DNA from: Marinobacterium nitratireducens
GTDB lineage: Bacteria; Pseudomonadota; Gammaproteobacteria; Pseudomonadales; Balneatricaceae
Assembly: GCF_014645375.1 (NCBI RefSeq)
Contig: NZ_BMLT01000022.1
Location: forward strand, 1-40,198
Length of the DNA: 40,198 nt
Direction: 5' to 3'
The notes beneath the pieces were generated by a model. It saw only the letters and a list, made by a program, of their open reading frames with translations, did no database searches and was not told where the DNA came from. The position numbers and the translations under genes are program-made. Below, in pieces: positions 1 to 8,863 of the stretch; positions within the stretch are counted from its first letter, which is position 1; each line of letters begins with the position of its first letter.

Positions 1-601
<601 letters not shown>

Positions 602-612
602 CGGGACTGCCC

Positions 613-679
613 GTAGGAGCTCGCTCCGCGAGCGAATTCCGATGACAGAGAACAGCTCGCCCACGGAGTGGGCTCCTAC
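613..679. repeat. Pair of REP-like repeats in inverted orientation (hyi-glxR gap)
   Basis: Two 24-base units face each other at 613-636 (+) and 656-679 (-). Both start GTAGGAGC and end GCGAA or GCGAG. Each folds on itself: GCTCGC with GCGAGC in the first, GCCCA with TGGGC in the second. The outer GTAGGAGC and GCTCCTAC also pair with each other. This is the arrangement of a REP doublet (REPIN/BIME). Single copies of the same family lie at 3467, 25631 and 39709. Confidence 0.75.
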
Positions 680-725
680 GTCAGCCATACCTTTTTCAAG
701 CTCGAATCGAATACGGAGACAACCA

Positions 726-1616
726 ATGGCTAAGATTGGATTCATCGGTACCGGCATCATGGGCCTGCCCATGGCACAGAACCTTCAGAATGCGGGCCAT
801 ACCCTGTTCTTCTCGGAACACTTCACCCCCGCACCGGCCGAACTCCTCGGTGACAACGGCATCGCCCTGGCGAATCCGAAAGAAGTGGCCCAGGAAGCCG
901 AGTTCATCATCCTGATGGTGCCCGACACCCCTCAGGTCGAAGAGGTGCTGTTCCGTGAAAACGGCGTCGCCGAAGGCATCAGCGCCGGCAAGGTCGTGAT
1001 CGACATGAGCTCGATCTCGCCGCTGGCCACCAAGGATTTCGCCAAGCGTGTCAACGATCTTGGCGCCGAGTACCTGGACGCGCCGGTCTCCGGCGGCGAG
1101 GTCGGCGCCAAGGCCGGCACCCTGTCGATCATGGTCGGCGGCAGCGAGGAGACCTTCGCCCGCGCCAAACCGCTGTTCGACATCATGGGCCAGAACATCA
1201 CCCTGGTCGGCGGCAACGGCGACGGCCAGACCGCCAAGGTGGCCAACCAGATCATCGTGGCACTGAACATCGAGGCGGTCTCCGAGGCGCTGCTGTTCGC
1301 TTCGAAAGCCGGCGCGGATCCTGCCCGCGTGCGCGAGGCGCTGATGGGTGGCTTCGCCTCGTCGAAGATCCTCGAAGTGCACGGCGAGCGCATGGTCAAG
1401 GGTACCTTCGCCCCGGGATTCCGCATCTCCCTGCACCAGAAGGACCTGAACCTGGCGCTTTCCGGTGCCAAGGAGCTGGCACTGAACCTGCCGAACACCG
1501 CCACCGCTCAGCAGATCTTCAGCACCTGCGTGGCCATCGGCGGCGAAGGCTGGGATCATTCCGGCATGATCAAGGGGCTGGAGCATATGTCCAACCACTC
1601 GATCCGCGACGAGTAA
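726..1616 (+). CDS. glxR: Tartronate semialdehyde reductase (2-hydroxy-3-oxopropionate reductase)
   Basis: This 296-residue member of the beta-hydroxyacid dehydrogenase family reduces tartronate semialdehyde to D-glycerate with NAD(P)H. The N-terminal Rossmann motif is GFIGTGIMGLPMA (residues 4-16). The substrate-binding signature DAPVSGGEVGAKAGTL lies near residue 120, and the catalytic lysine is in GQTAKVANQ near residue 170. The ATG at 726 is chosen because it starts directly at MAKIGFIG and has CGGAG seven bases upstream. The same frame stays open upstream to 642, but that stretch lies over a REP repeat and is unlikely to be coding. Length matches the family (about 292-297). The gene lies 124 bp after hyi, so the two are probably co-transcribed. 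Confidence 0.95.
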   Translation: MAKIGFIGTGIMGLPMAQNLQNAGHTLFFSEHFTPAPAELLGDNGIALANPKEVAQEAEFIILMVPDTPQVEEVLFRENGVAEGISAGKVVIDMSSISPLATKDFAKRVNDLGAEYLDAPVSGGEVGAKAGTLSIMVGGSEETFARAKPLFDIMGQNITLVGGNGDGQTAKVANQIIVALNIEAVSEALLFASKAGADPARVREALMGGFASSKILEVHGERMVKGTFAPGFRISLHQKDLNLALSGAKELALNLPNTATAQQIFSTCVAIGGEGWDHSGMIKGLEHMSNHSIRDE

Positions 1617-2011
1617 GCCCGTTCGCTCCGGGACCGGCTGCCTTCAGTAACGCGCAAGCGGGTTCCCGGGGCGAATCCCCTACCTGGTTCACGGCTACGC
1701 TGAATCCCCCACAAGGACCGATCTCAGTGTAATCGCTTGGGTTCAGCGCCGGTCTGCCGGAGGCCTCGTTATCCGTTGGCGGGGCCGCCGAGTGCGCCGA
1801 ACCCTCTTTTTCACGTCCCCCGCGTACCGCACCGGGCATCTCACCGGGGACACAGCGCGCAATGCTGCCTACCCCCTGCAATAGACGGTAGCTGTGGCGC
1901 GTCCCGCATCCGGCCTCTGCCAACGCACCGGCCGAATCGGGGCCATACTGATACTGTCATTTCATTCTGCTGCCGAAGCGACGCGCAGCGACGTACGCAA
2001 GAGGAATCCCC
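1617..2011. other. 395 bp gap between glxR and pyk, no gene recognised
   Basis: No reading frame here resembles a known protein, and no terminator or clear sigma70 promoter was found. In many related gcl-hyi-glxR clusters a glycerate kinase or hydroxypyruvate reductase (ttuD) sits between glxR and the pyruvate kinase gene; nothing recognisable of it remains here. A purine-rich GAGGA precedes pyk as its ribosome binding site. Confidence 0.5.
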
Positions 2012-3427
2012 ATGGCGCCCGACAAGAAAACCAAGATACTCGCCACTCTCGGCCCGGCGACACGCGGCCCCGACGACATCCGCGCCCTGGTCGAAGCCGG
2101 GGTGAACCTGTTCCGTCTCAATTTCAGTCACGGCAGCCACGAAGACCACGCCGAGCGCTACCGCTGGATCCGGGATGTCGAAGCCGGGCTCGGATACCCG
2201 CTCGGTATCCTGATGGACCTGCAGGGTCCGAAACTGCGACTGGGGACTTTCGCCGAAGGCAGCGTACAACTGGCCGAGGGCGACCGTATTCGCCTCGATC
2301 TGGACCCGACGCCGGGTACCGCGAAAAGGGTCAATCTGCCGCACCCTGAAATCATCGCTGCGCTACGCCCCGGCATGGCGTTGCTGGTCGACGACGGCCG
2401 CGTGCGCCTCAACGTACTGGAGGCCAAAAACGACAACATTCTGGCCGAAGCCTGCAATGCCGGTGAGCTGTCCGACCGCAAGGGCGTCAACGTTCCGGAA
2501 GCGGTGCTCGAACTCAGCCCGCTGACGGAAAAGGATCGCCGCGACCTCGCTTTCGGTCTCGATCTCGGCGTCGACTGGGTGGCGTTGTCGTTCGTACAGC
2601 GCCCCAGCGATATCGAGGAGGCCCGAGCACTGATCGGCGAACGCGCCTTCCTGATGGCCAAGATCGAGAAGCCGACCGCGGTCGACCACCTCGAAGCCAT
2701 TGCCGAACTCTCGGACGCCATCATGATCGCCCGCGGCGACCTGGGCGTCGAGGTACCGGCCGAACATGTACCCGGCATTCAGAAGCGCATTATCGCCTGC
2801 TGCCGCGAGCTCGGCCGCCCGGTGGTGGTCGCCACCCAGATGCTGGAATCGATGCGCTTCTCGCCGGCGCCGACCCGGGCCGAAGTTACCGATGTCGCCA
2901 ACGCCGTCTCGGAGGGCGCCGACGCCGTCATGCTCTCGGCCGAGACCGCCTCCGGCGACTATCCGCTGGAAGCGGTAACGATGATGAGCAACATCATCCG
3001 CACCACCGAGGCCGATCCGGGGTATCAGGCCCAGCTCGACGCCGGACGACCAGAGCCCAGGGCTACCGTATCGGATGCCATCAGCTGCGCTATCCGCCGC
3101 ATCAGCCGCATCCTGCCGGTTGCCGTGCTGGTCTGCTTCACCACCTCCGGCGCCACCAGCCTGCGGGCCTCGCGCGAGCGACCCAAGGCGCCGATCCTGA
3201 CTCTGACTCCGAACCTCAGGACCGCTCGCCGTCTGACCGTGGTCTGGGGCGTTTATTCCCAGGTGAGCGACCGCTTCGACAGCGTCGACGAAATCGCCCG
3301 CACGGCCCTCGAAGAGGCCCATCGCAGGGAAATGGCGCACCCGGGCGATACCGTCGTGATCACTGCCGGCGCGCCCTTCGGCTCCCCCGGCACGACCAAC
3401 CTGCTGCGGATCGAAACTCTCGCATGA
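2012..3427 (+). CDS. pyk: Pyruvate kinase
   Basis: This 471-residue cytoplasmic enzyme converts phosphoenolpyruvate and ADP to pyruvate and ATP. Visible motifs are TKILATLGPATRGPDDIRA and NLFRLNFSHG near the N-terminus (substrate and K+ site). Next come LMDLQGPKLRLG, the catalytic lysine in MAKIEKPTAVDHLEAI, and MIARGDLGVEVP. ATQMLESM and AEVTDVANAVSEGADAVMLSAETASGDYP follow as the conserved barrel end, then a C-terminal allosteric domain with FTTSGATSLRASRERP. The ATG follows AGAGGAATCCCC. Its place after hyi and glxR suits the isozyme that finishes glyoxylate-to-pyruvate flux (called pykF or ttuE in similar clusters), but it could equally be the general pyruvate kinase. Confidence 0.94.
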   Translation: MAPDKKTKILATLGPATRGPDDIRALVEAGVNLFRLNFSHGSHEDHAERYRWIRDVEAGLGYPLGILMDLQGPKLRLGTFAEGSVQLAEGDRIRLDLDPTPGTAKRVNLPHPEIIAALRPGMALLVDDGRVRLNVLEAKNDNILAEACNAGELSDRKGVNVPEAVLELSPLTEKDRRDLAFGLDLGVDWVALSFVQRPSDIEEARALIGERAFLMAKIEKPTAVDHLEAIAELSDAIMIARGDLGVEVPAEHVPGIQKRIIACCRELGRPVVVATQMLESMRFSPAPTRAEVTDVANAVSEGADAVMLSAETASGDYPLEAVTMMSNIIRTTEADPGYQAQLDAGRPEPRATVSDAISCAIRRISRILPVAVLVCFTTSGATSLRASRERPKAPILTLTPNLRTARRLTVVWGVYSQVSDRFDSVDEIARTALEEAHRREMAHPGDTVVITAGAPFGSPGTTNLLRIETLA

Positions 3428-3433
3428 CGGGAA

Positions 3434-3456
3434 GCGTAAGGCCTCACGCCTTACGC
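3434..3456. terminator. Hairpin after pyk
   Basis: A perfect 9-bp stem, GCGTAAGGC (3434-3442) with GCCTTACGC (3448-3456), has a 5-base loop and starts 7 bases after the pyk stop codon. No T-run follows, so termination is uncertain; it may instead protect the mRNA 3' end. Confidence 0.45.
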
Positions 3457-3466
3457 CCATATTCTG

Positions 3467-3490
3467 TTCGCCCAGAGACTGGGCTCCTAC
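3467..3490 (-). repeat. REP-like repeat, single copy
   Basis: One 24-base unit of the GTAGGAGC...GCGAA family, read on the - strand. Its internal stem is GCCCA with TGGGC. It lies between pyk and the urea transporter gene. Confidence 0.65.
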
Positions 3491-3513
3491 AGCACCTTGC
3501 GGATCTTTTCAGC

Positions 3514-4392
3514 GTGGATAAAACCCTTCGCAACCTGAGCTACTGGCTCGATGCACTGCTGCACAGTTTCAGCCAGATCCTGTTCCAGAGCAGCCGCCAT
3601 TGCGGCCTGTTGCTGCTGCTGGCCATCGGCGTCGAGTCGCCGTGGCTGCTGGCCGGAGGCCTGTGCGGATGCCTCGCGGCGTTGCTGGGCGCCGGGCTTG
3701 GCGCTTTCGACCGCGACCGTCTGCGTTCCGGGGATTATGGCTACAACGGCGCTTTGCTGGGGCTTGGGGTCACGGCGCTGGGAGGTCTGTCGCAGGCAAC
3801 CCTGGCACTGATCGCCCTGCTGGGTGTGCTGAGCGTGCCGATGCTGGACTGGCAGCTGCGACGCTTGCGGCTGCCGCCCTACACCTCCGTTTTCGTGCTG
3901 CTGGGCTGGTGTGCCTGGGGCCTGCTGCCGCTGCTGCAGGCATTCGCGCCGGTCGCGGCCGAAGCCGTCGGCGATCGGCCATTGCCGGTACAGTCGGTGA
4001 TGCAGGGGCTGGGACAGGTACTGTTTCTCGGCTCGCCACTGGCGGCACTGCTGGTGCTGCTTGGACTGACACTGGCATCGGCGCGGGATGCCGGCTGGGC
4101 GCTGATCGGCGCCCTGACCGGCAATCTGGTGGCCAGCGGCCTGCCGGTTGCACCGCACGATCTGCACCTCGGCCTGTACGGCTTCAACGGCGCCCTGGCG
4201 GCCATCGCCCTGTCCCGACGCTTTGGCCCCCAGCCGCTGCTGATCCTCACCGGCAGCGCAGTGGCCACCCTGCTGCAGCCACTGCTGGCGCAGCTCGGGA
4301 TTCCGCCCTTTACTGCGCCCTTCGTGCTCAGTTGCTGGCTGATCTGTCTGATGACGGCGCGGATATCAACGCATCCGGAACCGACACCCTGA
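3514..4392 (+). CDS. UT-family urea transporter (channel)
   Basis: This very hydrophobic protein of about 292 residues resembles the bacterial/vertebrate UT urea channels (Pfam Urea_transporter). Its twin repeats show in the two matching signatures GYNGALLGLGV (first half) and GLYGFNGALAAIAL (second half), each followed by membrane helices. It should passively conduct urea across the inner membrane. The start is uncertain. A GTG at 3514 gives VDKTLRNLSYWLDALLHSFSQ, which looks like the usual N-terminus. An ATG at 3424 overlaps the pyk stop (ATGA), but the added stretch would cover a hairpin and a REP repeat, so I prefer the GTG. The gene is convergent with the BCCT-like gene, with only 7 bases between stop codons. 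Substrate is inferred from the family. Confidence 0.82.
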   Translation: MDKTLRNLSYWLDALLHSFSQILFQSSRHCGLLLLLAIGVESPWLLAGGLCGCLAALLGAGLGAFDRDRLRSGDYGYNGALLGLGVTALGGLSQATLALIALLGVLSVPMLDWQLRRLRLPPYTSVFVLLGWCAWGLLPLLQAFAPVAAEAVGDRPLPVQSVMQGLGQVLFLGSPLAALLVLLGLTLASARDAGWALIGALTGNLVASGLPVAPHDLHLGLYGFNGALAAIALSRRFGPQPLLILTGSAVATLLQPLLAQLGIPPFTAPFVLSCWLICLMTARISTHPEPTP

Positions 4393-4399
4393 AGGCCCG

Positions 4400-5533
4400 T
4401 TACGCCACCTCGCCCCTCAACCGGGGAAGGTTACGCAGCATTAGCAGCGATACCATCGCGTACAGAGCGATCACCACCAGCCCGATCCACTCGATTTTCA
4501 GCGGCGTGAACTGGAACAGCAGCACCAGGCCGAACATCAGCAGCCAGTTGCCGAGGATGTAGGGCAGCAGACCGAAGCGCTCAACGGTGATATTGAGGTT
4601 GGTGGTGTAGAGACGAATCAGCGAGTCCAGCGAGTTGACGACGAAAATCACCCCCACGACCAGCATCGCCAGCTTGAACGTACTGCTCATCAACAGCGCC
4701 TGCTCATGGTAGTAGTACAGCACCGAGAACCAGATGGCGATCGGGATGGACGGTATCACCAGCATCGCCAGGCACAGCTGACGCGCGGTGAGACCTCCGA
4801 CGAAGCGGGCGACGAACTGGCCGATCATGATGCTCCAGGAGAACCACCAGAACAGGTAGAACGCATGATAGTCGCTCAGCGGCGTGACGAAGCGGTGCAG
4901 GTTGCCGAAGTAGCCGGACAGCTGAGACAGGGTACCGGAAAAGGCCGCCGCTCCCATCCCGGCGTCGGTCGCCAGCAGCGCGATCAGGCCGAAAAAGAGC
5001 CAGGTGGACGCGATACTGAGCCACTTGACGTAACGCACGTCGGAACTGGAAAACACCGCCATCAGCACCACCAGTCCGGTCAGCCCGTAGCGCACCGGCT
5101 GCGAAATGCCTTCGGCATAGTCGGGCAGGTAGCTGAGGAACAGAAAGCCGGTAAAGGCACAGGTACCGATGATAACGATATTGTTGATCAGCTTGATCAA
5201 TGGAATCTCGAACAGCTTCAGCCGCGGCTCGACGATAACGAAGTAGAAGGTGGTAAGGAAGTAGAAGGCCCAGACCAGGAATCCCCAGAAGCCGAACTCG
5301 ATCGCCAGCGGATTGGTGAAGGCGTAGGCACCCTCTTGCTCGTAGACCGGAAACTCGGTCAACGGGAACATCACCAGCCCAACGTCGAGGCCGGACGTGA
5401 AGAGGATGGCCATAAAGGCAAACAGTGAAGTGGGCATCTCACCCTGGCAGCGCTGCTTGCCCCATCGCACCAGGATCAGCACGGAAGCAAGAAGGGTCGC
5501 CAGAATGGCAATAGATAGAACGTTATTCATCAT
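4400..5533 (-). CDS. Short BCCT-like transporter (choline/betaine type)
   Basis: A 377-residue membrane protein with about ten hydrophobic segments. The stretch YLFWWFSWSIMIGQFVARFV followed by GGLTAR matches the hallmark of the betaine/choline/carnitine transporter family (typically WWISWxPFVGMFIARISRGRT). FTSGLDVGLVMFPLTEF near residues 50-66 aligns with the family's glycine-rich TM3 segment (GMGIG in BetP), here GLDVG. The protein is much shorter than normal BCCT members (500 residues or more): it lacks most of the N-terminal helices and the C-terminal tail. No internal stop or frameshift is visible, so it looks like a distinct compact subfamily, not a truncation. Two adjacent ATG codons (5533 and 5530) share the GAGG ribosome binding site. 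It lies downstream of a choline dehydrogenase homologue on the same strand, which fits uptake of a quaternary amine; the real substrate is unknown. Confidence 0.72.
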   Translation of the reverse strand: MMNNVLSIAILATLLASVLILVRWGKQRCQGEMPTSLFAFMAILFTSGLDVGLVMFPLTEFPVYEQEGAYAFTNPLAIEFGFWGFLVWAFYFLTTFYFVIVEPRLKLFEIPLIKLINNIVIIGTCAFTGFLFLSYLPDYAEGISQPVRYGLTGLVVLMAVFSSSDVRYVKWLSIASTWLFFGLIALLATDAGMGAAAFSGTLSQLSGYFGNLHRFVTPLSDYHAFYLFWWFSWSIMIGQFVARFVGGLTARQLCLAMLVIPSIPIAIWFSVLYYYHEQALLMSSTFKLAMLVVGVIFVVNSLDSLIRLYTTNLNITVERFGLLPYILGNWLLMFGLVLLFQFTPLKIEWIGLVVIALYAMVSLLMLRNLPRLRGEVA

Positions 5534-5841
5534 TGGGTCCTCGGGATATCTGGGAAACCTCGAACCGGCCCTGCTAGTGGCAATGGTTGATATCGGCCGT
5601 CTCGGTTCCTGCGATTCATCCGTATTATTGTTAGTGGATTGGACGTTGGGTTATGTCGGGCACGCCCTCCATGGACGCTGTTCCGGCCACACTCGGGTAA
5701 TCGCATCCACGACCACCGTGCAGCCTGTTGAACCTGGGTTGGACAGCTCCGTCCTGAACGCCTGTGGCGCCATCAGGACGGGCATCGGCAAATCAGCGGG
5801 ACGATCGAAGGCCTCGCCGGCGCGCGCTCACGCCACTCGCC
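5534..5841. other. 308 bp gap between the GMC and BCCT-like genes
   Basis: No gene is recognised. The region must hold the terminator of the GMC gene and the promoter of the BCCT-like gene if the latter is separately transcribed. The only clear structure is the hairpin at 5749-5781; no copy of the BetI-type palindrome found upstream of the GMC gene was seen here. Confidence 0.5.
5749..5781. terminator. Hairpin downstream of the GMC gene
   Basis: A 9-bp outer stem, CCGTCCTGA (5749-5757) with TCAGGACGG (5773-5781), encloses a second small stem CGCC/GGCG. It sits 61 bases past the stop of the - strand GMC gene. No T-run follows, so it is a possible, not a proven, terminator. Confidence 0.4.
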
Positions 5842-7548
5842 TCAGGCGCTCTCGCGGGACTGACCGCGCTGGGGCGGGCCGAGCCGCTGGCGCGTTTCCC
5901 ATTCGGGATCGATCCACACCGGAACGCCCGCCGCCGGCAAAGGGGTACGCGCGAGTATCATGTCCGCCGCGCGTTCGGCCACCATGATGGTGGGCGCGTT
6001 GAGGTTGCCGTTGGTAATGGTCGGGAACACCGACGAATCCACCACCCGCAGTCCTTCGACCCCGCGCACCCGGCACTCGGCATCGAGCACAGCCATCGGG
6101 TCATCGTCCGCGCCGATCTTGCAGGTGCAGGACGGGTGATAGGCGCTCTCGACGTTCTCCCGTACCCAGGCGTCGATCTCGGCATCGGTCTCGACACCTT
6201 TGCCGGGCTGTATCTCGTCACCGCGGTAGGCGTCAAAAGCCGGTTGCGCGATGATTTCGCGGGTCAGCCGGATAACGGCGCGCCAGTCCTCGATATCCTG
6301 GGGGTGCTGCAGGTAGTTGAACAGGATGCTCGGCTTGTCGTCCGGATTCGCCGAGACGATGCGTACCCGGCCACGGCTTTTCGGCTTGTTGGGGCCGACG
6401 TGGACCTGGAAACCGTGCCCTTCGAATGCCGCCTGCCCGTCATAGCGCATCGCCGCCGGCAGGAAGTGATACTGAATATCGGGCCATTTCAGCCCGGCGC
6501 GGGAACGGATAAAGGCACATGACTCGAAGTGGTTGGTGGCGCCCAGACCATCCTTGAACAACATCCAGCGGGTTCCGATCAGCCCCTTGCTGATCAGGCC
6601 CAGCTTGCTGTTGAGCGAAATCGGCTCCTTGCAGTGGAACTGGAAGTAGACTTCCAGGTGGTCCTGCAGATTTTCACCGACACCGGGCAGTTCGTGCCGC
6701 AGCTCGACCCCGGCGTCTTCCAGCACATCGCGCGGTCCGACACCGGACAGCTGCAGCAACATCGGCGAACCGATGGAGCCGCTGGACAGAATCACCTCTC
6801 GAGACGCCAGCACAGACTCGGTCCCCTTGCCCGCATCGTATTCGATACCGACCGCCTTCTTGCCTTCGAACAGGATCCGGCGCGTCTGAGCTTTGGACAC
6901 CAGCGTCAGATTCGGGCGCGTCAATGCTCGGCGCAGATAGGCATTGGATGTGGACCAGCGCACACCGTCCTTGACGGTCATGTGCATCGGGCCGAAGCCC
7001 TCCTGACGATAACCGTTGTAGTCATCGGTTTGCGGATAGCCGGCCTGCTCGCCGGCATCGATGAAGGCCTGGTACAGCGGGTTGAGGCGCATGTCGTTGC
7101 CGTTGCAGGTCGCCAGAGGGCCATCGCCGCCGCGATATTCGTCGGCGCCGCCCTTCCAGGTCTCGGCACGACGAAAATACGGCAGGCAGTTCTGGTAGCT
7201 CCAGCCCGCTGCGCCCTGCTCTTCCCATTCATCGAAATCGCAGGCGTGACCACGCACGTAGACCATGCCATTAATCGACGAGGAACCACCCAGTACGCGG
7301 CCGCGCGGGCAGTGCAGACGACGGCCGTCGAGGCCGGCTTCCGACTCGGATTCGAAGGGCCAGCTGTATTTCGGCGTGTTCATGGGATAGGACAGCGCAG
7401 TCGGCATCTGGATGAAGATGCTCCTGTCGCTGCCGCCGGCCTCGATCAGCAGCACCCGGTGTTCGCCGCTTTCGGTCAGCCGGTCCGCCAGCACACAACC
7501 GGCCGAGCCGGCCCCCACGATGATGTAATCAAAGCTCTGTTGCGACAT
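5842..7548 (-). CDS. betA: GMC-family oxidoreductase, choline dehydrogenase-like
   Basis: A 568-residue FAD flavoprotein. The N-terminal dinucleotide motif is [17 protein letters not shown] (from residue 8). The GMC signatures are [21 protein letters not shown] near residue 80 and [18 protein letters not shown] near residue 260. The C-terminal active site has [13 protein letters not shown] (catalytic His) and [20 protein letters not shown]. The last two are very close to BetA, which oxidises choline to betaine aldehyde at the membrane. The ATG at 7548 has GGGGGAGG just upstream; the longer frame to 7578 adds ten unlikely residues. A BetI-type palindrome lies about 100 bp upstream. No betB or betI is adjacent, so other alcohol substrates remain possible. 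Confidence 0.87.
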   Translation of the reverse strand: MSQQSFDYIIVGAGSAGCVLADRLTESGEHRVLLIEAGGSDRSIFIQMPTALSYPMNTPKYSWPFESESEAGLDGRRLHCPRGRVLGGSSSINGMVYVRGHACDFDEWEEQGAAGWSYQNCLPYFRRAETWKGGADEYRGGDGPLATCNGNDMRLNPLYQAFIDAGEQAGYPQTDDYNGYRQEGFGPMHMTVKDGVRWSTSNAYLRRALTRPNLTLVSKAQTRRILFEGKKAVGIEYDAGKGTESVLASREVILSSGSIGSPMLLQLSGVGPRDVLEDAGVELRHELPGVGENLQDHLEVYFQFHCKEPISLNSKLGLISKGLIGTRWMLFKDGLGATNHFESCAFIRSRAGLKWPDIQYHFLPAAMRYDGQAAFEGHGFQVHVGPNKPKSRGRVRIVSANPDDKPSILFNYLQHPQDIEDWRAVIRLTREIIAQPAFDAYRGDEIQPGKGVETDAEIDAWVRENVESAYHPSCTCKIGADDDPMAVLDAECRVRGVEGLRVVDSSVFPTITNGNLNAPTIMVAERAADMILARTPLPAAGVPVWIDPEWETRQRLGPPQRGQSRESA

Positions 7549-7650
7549 CTTGCCTCCCCCGGAAACGCCGGACGGCACCCTTTTACAGGGTTGCGACGGC
7601 CCCGAATTGCTGTCTGTTGTCGATATTCAATGACAACACCTTAACTTTTT

Positions 7651-7670
7651 TTAATTAAACGTTCAATCAA
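7651..7670. promoter_or_regulatory. BetI-type operator
   Basis: The sequence TTAATTAAACGTTCAATCAA is an imperfect palindrome centred on ACGT and is nearly the known BetI box (TTGATTGAACGTTCAATC-type). BetI is the choline-responsive TetR repressor of bet genes. On the - strand a possible -35 (TTGAAC) lies within it, followed after 17 bases by a weak -10 (TAAGGT), so a bound repressor would cover the promoter of the GMC gene. Confidence 0.6.
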
Positions 7671-7827
7671 TAAAAATCGACTTTGTCGCCCGGGCCGGCT
7701 CATAACAGCCTGGTACCAGGCGGCGAATACCTTGCATTGGCAACCGTAAACGGAGAAGTTACGGGGGACTCGCTATCATCTGCCGGGGCTCAGGGGGAGG
7801 CTCGCGACGAGGCCCGGTAAATGAAAA

Positions 7828-8711
7828 ATGAAGCGAAGGCTCGTTAATGCCACAGTCCTGCTGATCGCCGCGCTGTCGTTCGCAGCACCGACGCTGTTGA
7901 GTGTGCAGATCGCCAAAACGGAAGGCATCTCCAGTGAAACCGCGCGTGTAATGGGTTACGCCCGCGACGTGGTCGAACATTCCGACCGCACAGCGAGTCA
8001 GGTCACCCAGAGCCTCAAGCAGTTGAGCGACCTGGATGCCGCTTACCGACACGGCACATGACAGCAACGTCTCACTGACAACCTTTACACCCGGCACGCT
8101 GCAGGTCCGCGGCAGCACTGGCCGCTTTCGTCAGGAATGGCTGACAGCCCTTGGCGAGCAGCGGGAAACATCCTTCATCGACAACGGCTACCTGGTCGCG
8201 ATCACCCGTTCCGACACCTTCCCGACCGCCGCTTTGGCGGCCATACCCGTACCGGCCCTGTGCCCTCAGATCAGCCGTATCACGCAACGCCTGGTGCCGG
8301 TCGGCATCCTCGCCGGATGCGTGCTGGCCTTTGCCGTGTTCTGGCTGGCACAGCAGCAGACCGCGATGCCGACGCTGTTAAGGGCGGCCCTGAAACGCAA
8401 CGAGTTCTTCCTGCGGTACCGGCCCATCGTGGACCTGCGGACCGGCCACTGGGTCGGCGCTGGATGCCGCCACCAGCCAGGTGGCGGTACACATCATCCA
8501 GATGGCCAATGCGCTGCAGCTGGAGATGATCGCCGAAGGGGTGGAAACGCAGGAGCAGGCCCGGGAATTCAGAAGGCGGGGCGTGCAATACGCCCAGGGC
8601 TGGCTGTTCGGCAAGCCCATGACCATGCGCGAGCTGCGCCGCGAACTGACGCGGCAGCGCGAGGCCTCAGGCGCCCAGGACAGCCGCCCGACCCCGGCCC
8701 CGCTGGTCTGA
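7828..8711 (+). pseudogene. Remnant of a CSS-motif/EAL-domain cyclic-di-GMP phosphodiesterase gene
   Basis: Three fragments in three frames align in order with one CSS-EAL protein. Frame 1, 7828 to about 8040, is the N-terminal membrane anchor (MKRRLVNATVLLIAALSF...) plus the start of the periplasmic sensor. Frame 2, about 8040-8460, holds the end of the sensor, the second membrane helix (RLVPVGILAGCVLAFAVFWL) and the start of the EAL domain ([20 protein letters not shown]). Frame 3, 8463-8711, holds only the end of the EAL domain ([20 protein letters not shown] followed by VETQEQ). The roughly 150-170 residues that carry the EAL metal and catalytic residues are missing, as is part of the sensor. 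The protein cannot be an active phosphodiesterase; at least two deletions or frameshifts are needed to explain it. Confidence 0.82.
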
Positions 8712-8722
8712 CAGCCTCTTCA

Positions 8723-8862
8723 GAGGGTGTCGCAAAATGTAGCGAGCGAAGATGAGATAAGGCGAATATCGGCGAAAAAGCGGAGTTTATATTTAATAAA
8801 TGAGCATTTTGAGCCGATTTTCAACGCCATATCATCGAGCGCAGTAGTTTTGCGACAGCCTC
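8723..8862. mobile_element. MITE-like element with terminal inverted repeats
   Basis: About 140 AT-richer bases are bounded by imperfect inverted ends: GAGGGTGTCGCAAAAT on the left and AGTTTTGCGACAGCCTC on the right (about 15 of 17 pair). There is no coding capacity. An 11-base direct repeat GACAGCCTCTT occurs at 8710-8720 and again at 8855-8865, overlapping the right end. It sits immediately after the broken EAL gene and 2 bp before the stop codon of the response regulator gene. I recognise the end sequence as a recurrent intergenic type in gammaproteobacteria, but the parent transposon family cannot be named from the sequence. Confidence 0.65.
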
Positions 8863-8863
8863 T

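Noticed and set aside
1655-1690. tRNA-like TGGTTC/CGAATCCCC pieces after glxR
   Set aside because: No acceptor, D or anticodon arms can be assembled around it; no tRNA gene was found in the window.
3424-3513. Upstream ATG start for the urea channel overlapping the pyk stop
   Set aside because: The extra 30 codons cover a hairpin and a REP repeat and do not resemble a UT N-terminus; the GTG at 3514 is preferred, though not proven.
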